A stretch of DNA of 10,446 nt from Oscillospiraceae bacterium (GTDB taxonomy: Bacteria; Bacillota_A; Clostridia; Saccharofermentanales; Saccharofermentanaceae): NCBI GenBank assembly GCA_902791885.1, contig CADAXO010000061.1:1-10446 (forward strand), given 5' to 3'. Below the pieces are notes generated by a model, which ran no database searches, was not told the DNA's origin, and saw only the letters and a program-made list of their open reading frames with translations. Both the position numbers and the translations under genes were made by a program. Positions 6,046-10,446 of this stretch are shown here, one piece after another; positions within the stretch are counted from its first letter, which is position 1, and every line of letters begins with the position of its first letter.

Positions 6046-6929
6046 ATAACATAAATTACATGTTCCTGATCGAAGTGCACAATGTACCTTCCGACAAAGT
6101 CAGGACAGACATCATGAACAACATAAGCGGAATAAGCGTCGGGACTTTGGGGACCGATCTTATTACCGTAATCTCCCATACTGTAAGCACCGATGCCGAA
6201 GCGGCGGAACTGGTAACCCGTCTGAATACGATCGCCAAGGCTTACGACGGCTCTGATATAAAGATCTCCTGCACGCGCATGAACGACACGATCTGTGCCT
6301 CATCAAATACCAAGACATCAGTTCTCATCGTAGAAGATCAGGAACTTGTCAGAAAGTATCTCGAAGATATAGTAAACGACGCACCGGACCTAGATCTTAA
6401 ATACTCGATCTCGAACTCGGATCTGGCCGACCTTTACTGCAAGAACGGAGAGATAGATCTAATATTGATGGACGTCTATACGGACTACGGAGCTAACGGA
6501 CTCGAGGCCTCAGCGAGGATCAAGGCAAGCCATCCTGAGATCAAGATAATCATAGTTACATCGATGCCTGAGTTCTCATATCTCGAGCGCGCGAGAAGCT
6601 GCGGCGTCGACAGCTTCATATATAAAGAATTAAACAACGAATCTATCCTCGATGTGATAAGAAGAACGGTCGAAGGAGAGAACATCTACCCTCTTACGAC
6701 ACCCGAAGTAATCCTCGGCAACTGTTCGTCAAAGGACTTGTCCTACAGAGAGCTTGAAGTCCTCCGCGAGCTTACGACCGGAGACTCCAATGAAGAGATT
6801 GCCGAGCGCATGCATCTGTCGCTTTCCACCGTTAAGACACACATCACCAACCTGATGCAAAAGACGGGTTTTAAGTCCAGAACAGAGCTTGCTATCAAGG
6901 CCCGGGAGAGCGGTCTGGTAATCAAATGA
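6042..6929 (+). CDS. NarL/LuxR-type response regulator with extra N-terminal domain, 295 aa
   Basis: Residues about 92-212 are a receiver domain: acidic pocket Glu98/Asp99, phospho-acceptor Asp144 in LILMDV, Thr173 and Lys195. Residues about 232-287 are a LuxR-type helix-turn-helix with the usual ELEVL, NEEIAERM and STVKTHITNL segments. Upstream of the receiver are about 90 residues that ordinary NarL regulators (about 210-220 aa) lack. By eye they alternate as beta-alpha-beta-beta-alpha-beta, which would fit a ferredoxin/ACT-like fold; this is inference. The start overlaps the kinase stop as ATGA and has GGAGA upstream. The next in-frame Met before the receiver (Met80) has no ribosome binding site, so the extension is probably translated. 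No terminator follows, so read-through into the VTC module 64 bases downstream is possible. Candidate targets are its own promoter region and the VTC operon. Confidence 0.88.
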   Translation: MNNINYMFLIEVHNVPSDKVRTDIMNNISGISVGTLGTDLITVISHTVSTDAEAAELVTRLNTIAKAYDGSDIKISCTRMNDTICASSNTKTSVLIVEDQELVRKYLEDIVNDAPDLDLKYSISNSDLADLYCKNGEIDLILMDVYTDYGANGLEASARIKASHPEIKIIIVTSMPEFSYLERARSCGVDSFIYKELNNESILDVIRRTVEGENIYPLTTPEVILGNCSSKDLSYRELEVLRELTTGDSNEEIAERMHLSLSTVKTHITNLMQKTGFKSRTELAIKARESGLVIK

Positions 6930-6943
6930 TCTGATTTAAGTTT

Positions 6944-6996
6944 CGTTTTAAGTACGCCTGTTAAGATACCGTCAACAACAGGAGGTACTTAAGATG
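6944..6996 (+). promoter_or_regulatory. Stem-loop sequestering the Shine-Dalgarno and start codon of the VTC gene
   Basis: In the gap before the VTC gene, TTAAGTAC (6948-6955) pairs with GTACTTAA (6985-6992), and CCTGTT (6957-6962) pairs with AACAGG (6977-6982), around a small 1x2 internal loop and a 14-base terminal loop. The stem can extend outward through 6944-6947 with 6993-6996 (two Watson-Crick and two G-U pairs), taking in the ATG. The Shine-Dalgarno AGGAGGT (6980-6986) is therefore largely inside the helix. TTTAAGT also occurs at 6935-6941 and could compete for pairing with 6987-6992, offering an alternative fold. No known riboswitch class is recognised. It could be a thermometer-like or protein-controlled translational switch, or coincidentally a DNA-level inverted repeat. 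Confidence 0.6.
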
Positions 6997-7719
6997 TCTC
7001 ACACAGATGTTTTCAAAAGATATGAATATAAATACTTACTCACGAGAGAGGAGAAACAGGAACTCCTGAATGTCCTTGAAGGACACATGAAACTCGATGA
7101 GTACGGACGCACCACGATACGCAATGTCTACTACGACACACCCGACTACAGTCTTATAAGAAGGTCACTCGAGAAGCCCGTATATAAGGAGAAGCTCCGC
7201 GTAAGATCCTACACAAGCGTAACTGAAGACGATAACGTTTTCGTTGAGATCAAGAAGAAGTATCAGGGCATCGTATACAAAAGACGTACAGCCGTAAAAG
7301 AGCATCAGGCAGTAAGCTGGCTTAACGGCACTTCCCCCGAGCCCTACTACTCGCAGATCGCCGACGAGATAGAGTACTTCAGAAGAGTGCACGTGGGGCT
7401 TACTCCTTCATGTTTCCTGTCGTATGAGCGAGAATCCTTTTACGCCGTTGACGGGACTAACCTGAGGCTCACACTGGACGAGAACATCCTGGGAAGAACG
7501 CGTGAGATGTCCCTCACCAAGGGAGTGTACGGCGAGAAGATCATACCTCCCGGGAGCACGCTTCTTGAGCTTAAGACCACAGGCGCGATACCGCTTTATC
7601 TCACGAATTTTCTGAGCAGAAAACGCATCGGCAGAATCTCTTTCTCGAAATACGGAACTTACTACGAGAACTCGATCCGCACGCAGGACAAAACTTCAGG
7701 AGGACTTCTTTATGCTTGA
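6994..7719 (+). CDS. VTC domain-containing protein (polyphosphate polymerase family), 241 aa
   Basis: The whole protein fits the VTC domain, a triphosphate-tunnel fold whose yeast member Vtc4 makes polyphosphate from ATP. Visible family features include an opening RYEYKYLL with basic and acidic tunnel residues (Arg9, Glu11, Lys13), a YYDTP motif at 46-50, KLRVRSY at 67-73, VEIKKK at 84-89, KRR at 96-98, YERES at 144-148, RLTLDENI at 158-165, LELKTTG at 191-197 and SKYG at 218-221. No membrane span or signal is present, so it is cytosolic or associates with the DUF4956 partner. AGGAGGT (6980-6986) lies seven bases before the ATG, but it falls within an inverted repeat. The gene overlaps the DUF4956 gene by 8 bases. 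The family call is firm. The actual product of bacterial VTC proteins in such loci is not known to me, so polyphosphate synthesis remains inference. Confidence 0.9.
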   Translation: MSHTDVFKRYEYKYLLTREEKQELLNVLEGHMKLDEYGRTTIRNVYYDTPDYSLIRRSLEKPVYKEKLRVRSYTSVTEDDNVFVEIKKKYQGIVYKRRTAVKEHQAVSWLNGTSPEPYYSQIADEIEYFRRVHVGLTPSCFLSYERESFYAVDGTNLRLTLDENILGRTREMSLTKGVYGEKIIPPGSTLLELKTTGAIPLYLTNFLSRKRIGRISFSKYGTYYENSIRTQDKTSGGLLYA

Positions 7720-8356
7720 TATAACTTCTTTTCTCATATACATAGGAGTTGCACTGGGACTCGGTATCCTCATCGCAGCTTCATACATGTTCAGGACAAG
7801 AACCAGCAGATCATTCGCGGCTACACTCGCACTGCTTCCGGCACTCGTGTGCGTCGTCATAATGATGGTAAACGGAAGCATCGGTGCAGGCGTCGCGGTA
7901 GCGGGAACCTTCAGCCTCGTAAGGTTCAGATCGGCGCCCGGCACGGCCAAAGAGATCACAACGGTATTCCTTGCCATGGCAGCGGGACTTATCTGCGGAA
8001 TGGGGTACTTTCTCTACGCACTCGTGTTCACCGTGGTCATCTGCATCGCCATGATGCTGCTTAAGCTCACGGGCTTCGGCGACAACCGCGACGAGAAAGA
8101 GCTTCTCATCACAATACCCGAGGACCTCGACTACGACGGCGCATTCGACGACATCTTCGACAGATACACACTCGAGCACAAGCTCCTTTCCGTCAAGACT
8201 TCGGACATGGGCAGCATGTTCCGCTTAAAGTACAGCATCACCTTGAAAGGCGACGCCGGCGAAAAGGATTTTATCGACAAATTAAGAGTTAGGAACGGCA
8301 ATCTTCCGATCGCAGTCTGCGTCCTGCAGCCCGCAGACTCAGCCGCCCAGCTTTGA
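7712..8356 (+). CDS. DUF4956 membrane protein, 214 aa
   Basis: The N-terminal part has about four hydrophobic segments (about 5-26, 36-54, 84-98 and 100-120). Between the second and third lies the family signature GTFSLVRFRSAPGTAKEI (65-82), which recalls the loop of MgtC/DUF4956 proteins. The C-terminal part (about 128-210) is a soluble alpha/beta domain of ferredoxin-like appearance with an acidic stretch around 137-150. AGGAGG at 7698-7703 is eight bases before the ATG, and the gene overlaps the end of the VTC gene by 8 bases, which indicates translational coupling. In Clostridia this family is commonly found beside VTC domain genes, as here, so a shared membrane complex is likely. No biochemical function is established. 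Confidence 0.88.
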   Translation: MLDITSFLIYIGVALGLGILIAASYMFRTRTSRSFAATLALLPALVCVVIMMVNGSIGAGVAVAGTFSLVRFRSAPGTAKEITTVFLAMAAGLICGMGYFLYALVFTVVICIAMMLLKLTGFGDNRDEKELLITIPEDLDYDGAFDDIFDRYTLEHKLLSVKTSDMGSMFRLKYSITLKGDAGEKDFIDKLRVRNGNLPIAVCVLQPADSAAQL

Positions 8357-8378
8357 TATTGATAAGGAGATGACAAAT

Positions 8379-9575
8379 ATGAAGAATCTTAAAAATATAA
8401 TCGCTCTTCTCATACTCACCGCGGTGCTGGCAGCATGCGCAGACACCGGGCTCGTTACAACGGAAACATCAAGTTCATTAACGGGATCTATCCTTATAGA
8501 CGCGGGCGGAACATATACTATTGACGAAGACATCAACGGATCGATCGTCATCGATGTATCGAATGACGATACTGTGGAACTTATACTTGACGGCTGCTCC
8601 GTCACTTCGGCCGACAGTGCCGCCATATATGTAAAGAACGCAGGCGAAGTCATCATCACAACGACCGAAGGATCGGTAAACACTCTCAGCAATACGACCG
8701 GGTTTGAAGCGGACGGAGATACGAACATAGACGCGGTCATCTTCAGCAAAGATGACCTGACCATCGGCGGTTCGGGAACTTTGATCATCGAGTCTGCAGA
8801 TCACGGCATCGTATCGAAGGACGACCTTCTGATCGAAGGCAGCACCATAACTATCAGCGCATCCGGCGACGGATGCCAGGCGAATGAAGAGCTGATCATC
8901 AACGGCGGCACGATCGATATAACGAGTTGCGTCGAAGGACTTGAAGGCAACACCGTAACGGTCAATGACGGAGAGATAACCATAGTATCCTCCGATGATG
9001 CCATTAACGCTTCGGGTGAATCAGGTGACACAATGGCTGCCGATTCAACCTGTTCGATCAATCTTAACGGCGGAATCATCGCCATCACTACATCAGGTGA
9101 CGGAATCGATTCGAACGGTGACCTGACGATCACCGACGGATACATAACCATAAGCGGTCCCGAGAATTCCGGCAACGGATCAATCGATTATGCCGGAACC
9201 GGCACGATAACCGGAGGTACGGTCATAGCCGCCGGAATGTCGGGAATGGAAATGAATATGTCTGAAGCGACCCAGGGATCGATCCTTATCTCAGTCGGAA
9301 CCCGGTCAGCCGGAACCTCCATAAGCGTCACAGATTCGTCGGGCAGCGAGCTTATCAACTATACGCCTGATACCTCGTTCTCCTGTTTACTGATAAGCTC
9401 ACCCGACTTATCTGTCGGCGGGACCTACACGATCACGACCGGCGGCGACTCACAGGATGTAACTCTTAATGAATATATATACGGCGAATCATCAGGATTC
9501 GGCGGTCAGATGCCTCAGGGCTTTGACGGTCAGACCCCTCCGGACTTTGAGGGCCAGCCTCCCCAACCCCGGTAA
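8379..9575 (+). CDS. Cthe_2159-like carbohydrate-binding beta-helix lipoprotein, 398 aa
   Basis: A lipoprotein signal peptide with lipobox L17-A18-A19-C20 anchors the protein outside the membrane. From about residue 36 to 365 it is made of short beta-strand repeats of a right-handed beta-helix type, with the family hallmarks IFSKDDLTI (121-129), HGIVSKDDL (142-150), a SGDG motif (162-165) and recurring NGGTI/NDGEI/NGGII turns. The many Asp residues in the turns suit calcium binding. The founding member from Clostridium thermocellum is reported to bind acidic plant polysaccharide, so polysaccharide or cell-wall binding is a reasonable inference. The tail (371-398) is a Gly/Gln/Pro-rich repeat (GQMPQ, GQTPP, GQPPQ). 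The start is ATG 8379 because AAGGAGA (8364-8370) is correctly spaced from it and overlaps the alternative ATG at 8370. It lies 22 bases after the DUF4956 gene and ends the operon. Confidence 0.88.
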   Translation: MKNLKNIIALLILTAVLAACADTGLVTTETSSSLTGSILIDAGGTYTIDEDINGSIVIDVSNDDTVELILDGCSVTSADSAAIYVKNAGEVIITTTEGSVNTLSNTTGFEADGDTNIDAVIFSKDDLTIGGSGTLIIESADHGIVSKDDLLIEGSTITISASGDGCQANEELIINGGTIDITSCVEGLEGNTVTVNDGEITIVSSDDAINASGESGDTMAADSTCSINLNGGIIAITTSGDGIDSNGDLTITDGYITISGPENSGNGSIDYAGTGTITGGTVIAAGMSGMEMNMSEATQGSILISVGTRSAGTSISVTDSSGSELINYTPDTSFSCLLISSPDLSVGGTYTITTGGDSQDVTLNEYIYGESSGFGGQMPQGFDGQTPPDFEGQPPQPR

Positions 9576-9631
9576 TCACCTGTCACAATCACCTGTGCCA
9601 CAGGTGATTTTTCTTCATTTCACAGGTGATT
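9574..9631. repeat. Four copies of a 10-mer across the convergent 3' ends
   Basis: AATCACCTGT occurs directly at 9574-9583 and 9587-9596, and inverted (ACAGGTGATT) at 9600-9609 and 9622-9631. The first copy starts at the second base of the plus-strand stop codon TAA. The last copy includes the stop codon of the minus-strand gene. The inner pair forms the terminator hairpin. Outer and inner copies can also pair in other combinations, giving mutually exclusive stems. Confidence 0.8.
9587..9612 (+). terminator. Intrinsic terminator of the VTC-DUF4956-Cthe_2159 operon
   Basis: AATCACCTGT (9587-9596) and ACAGGTGATT (9600-9609) form a perfect 10-bp stem with a GCC loop. The stem runs straight into a T-rich tract on the plus strand (T at 9608-9612, then CTTC). 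It starts 12 bases after the stop codon at 9575. On the minus strand no T run follows the hairpin, so it does not look bidirectional. Confidence 0.88.
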
Positions 9632-10300
9632 CGGGATGAATACCGTATTCTTCTCGAAGATATCGAAGGCGAATGCGAATCTTAAGAACAGCGGCATATC
9701 CTCATAAGCTTCGAAAGATGTGCGGTCAAGAAACTCGTCAACAGAGATCTGTTCGATGTAGCCGTATGGATTGGCGACAGTAACGATATCGGACGGGACA
9801 TCAAGACCGATGATCAGCGAAAAATGAAGTGTCCAGGTATCCTCATATAAAGCAGCCCATTCGAACGGAACGGGAACACCGGAAGAAAGTGAATCGTAGA
9901 CCTTATCTATAAGTTCGGGACCTGTGAGATAGCTGTACATGGAAGTCTCATATTCAGGAAATCTCTTGTTCATCTCTTCGCAGAACGCACTTCCTGTCGA
10001 AGTTACCACACGTCCGTACTCATCATAAAGATCCGCCTCTGTTATCCTCTCCCCATTCCATGCTGAGAACATCTCGATTACCGCATACTCGATTACCGCA
10101 TATCCGCAGGATACATCCTGTGTTATGACCTCTACTCCATCAACATATACCGGTGTCTGATACTTCGGATCATCATAGATCGAAGAATAGTCCGCTGTTA
10201 TATCAGAAGTATTCAAACTGAGTCTTATAAACGCAACTGCAACTGCAGCCGCGATAACGGCAACAAATATCAGTATCCCGATCAATATCTTCTTTCTCAT
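9620..10300 (-). CDS. Membrane-anchored C39-like cysteine peptidase homologue, 226 aa
   Basis: An N-terminal hydrophobic segment (about 4-26) after MRKK makes an uncleaved anchor likely, with the rest outside the cell. The domain fits the C39-like (Peptidase_C39_2) papain fold: Gln61 for the oxyanion hole, Cys65 in SCGYA, His159 in TLHFSLIIG and Asn177 in VANPYG as the third member of the triad. The C-terminal segment (about 184-217) is rich in Phe and acidic residues. AGGGAGG lies a few bases before ATG 10300. The helix after Cys65 contains YAVIE twice (67-71 and 72-76) because of a perfect 15-bp duplication, which makes the distance from Cys to the following WNG longer than usual in the family. 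No cargo or transporter gene is adjacent, so a substrate cannot be named. It might act in wall or surface protein processing, or be inactive. Confidence 0.8.
   Translation of the reverse strand: MRKKILIGILIFVAVIAAAVAVAFIRLSLNTSDITADYSSIYDDPKYQTPVYVDGVEVITQDVSCGYAVIEYAVIEMFSAWNGERITEADLYDEYGRVVTSTGSAFCEEMNKRFPEYETSMYSYLTGPELIDKVYDSLSSGVPVPFEWAALYEDTWTLHFSLIIGLDVPSDIVTVANPYGYIEQISVDEFLDRTSFEAYEDMPLFLRFAFAFDIFEKNTVFIPNHL
10073..10102 (-). repeat. Perfect 15-bp tandem duplication in the C39-like gene
   Basis: CTCGATTACCGCATA occurs twice back to back (10073-10087 and 10088-10102) without a mismatch. It is in frame and encodes two YAVIE units directly after the catalytic Cys-Gly. Perfect identity implies a recent event or one maintained by slippage. 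Confidence 0.95.
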
Positions 10301-10388
10301 AATAAGTCCTCCCTATCCTTTACAGATATGATAGAACCTTTGAGAACAAAAGAATTTAGGGATGCCTTATTTAATCCTTAAATCTTTC

Positions 10389-10446
10389 TTAAGAGAAGTA
10401 AGCGTCTATGCCGTCCGCTATAGCAGATGCCATCAAAGGCTGGTTA
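10389..10446 (-). CDS. C-terminal fragment of a probable N-acetylmuramoyl-L-alanine amidase (partial)
   Basis: The minus-strand frame entering from the right edge codes for 18 residues, ending LMASAIADGIDAYFS, and stops at TAA (10389-10391). This wording resembles the last helix of Amidase_3-family cell-wall amidases, where an A-IADGI-YF ending is common. The call rests on this short helix alone, and most of the gene lies outside the window. It precedes the C39-like gene on the same strand with an 88-base gap that holds no clear terminator, so the two may be cotranscribed. Confidence 0.5.
   Translation of the reverse strand, partial: NQPLMASAIADGIDAYFS

Noticed and set aside
5706..6179. 157-codon minus-strand open frame across the kinase/regulator junction
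   Set aside because: It is opposite the ATPase domain of the kinase and the start of the regulator, both of which have clear motifs. No ribosome binding site or family signal is seen.
6927..6993. Intrinsic terminator between the regulator and VTC genes
   Set aside because: The inverted repeat in this gap is not followed by a U tract. Its right arm contains the ribosome binding site and is followed directly by coding sequence.
8339..9175. Several long minus-strand frames
   Set aside because: They are shadows of the repetitive Asp/Ser/Thr/Ile codons of the beta-helix lipoprotein gene.

Overview
The window reads as chromosomal DNA of a low-to-moderate GC Gram-positive bacterium, most likely an anaerobic Clostridia member of the Lachnospiraceae/Oscillospiraceae type. 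The reasons are strong AGGAGG-type ribosome binding sites before nearly every gene, SpII lipoproteins with Firmicutes-style lipoboxes, a sensor with an N-terminal 7TM histidine-kinase domain, zinc-ribbon/DUF4190-like and DUF4428-like proteins, and a VTC-DUF4956-Cthe_2159 gene trio that I associate with Clostridia. This placement comes from gene content and was not tested by phylogeny. I see no tRNA, rRNA, CRISPR array, transposase, integrase or phage gene.

Left part, minus strand (1-3166). A two-gene unit encodes an acidic lipoprotein with two tandem C-terminal repeats (1910-3166), followed after 26 bases by a DUF4428-like zinc-binding protein (1005-1883). It has a good sigma-A-type promoter at 3218-3246 and a hairpin terminator at 944-970. 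Beyond that, a zinc-ribbon membrane protein with an Asp-rich tract (1-864) runs off the left edge.

Centre, plus strand (3297-6929). Three overlapping genes form a two-component system whose sensor functions are split over two polypeptides. The first is a 7TM/PAS-like protein whose C-terminus looks like a kinase core without the catalytic boxes. The second is a 3TM histidine kinase with a recognisable phospho-acceptor His and an ATPase domain. The third is a NarL/LuxR-type response regulator with an extra N-terminal domain of about 90 residues. The intergenic region shared with the lipoprotein gene holds a perfect 15-bp palindrome. The first sensor gene has no Shine-Dalgarno sequence.

Right of centre, plus strand (6994-9575). 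A VTC-type polyphosphate polymerase domain protein, a DUF4956 membrane protein and a Cthe_2159-like beta-helix carbohydrate-binding lipoprotein form a tight operon ending in an intrinsic terminator. In the 64-base gap between the regulator and the VTC gene, a long imperfect inverted repeat would pair the VTC Shine-Dalgarno and start codon into a stem. This suggests translational control of the module. The working model is that the two-component system senses something at the membrane and controls the surface/polyphosphate-like module. The link rests on gene order alone.

Right edge, minus strand. A membrane-anchored C39-like cysteine peptidase homologue (9620-10300) carries a perfect 15-bp in-frame tandem duplication in the helix after its catalytic Cys. 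Past it, the last 18 codons of a probable N-acetylmuramoyl-L-alanine amidase enter the window (10389-10446). The convergent 3' ends at about 9575-9620 share four copies of a 10-mer, two of which form the terminator.
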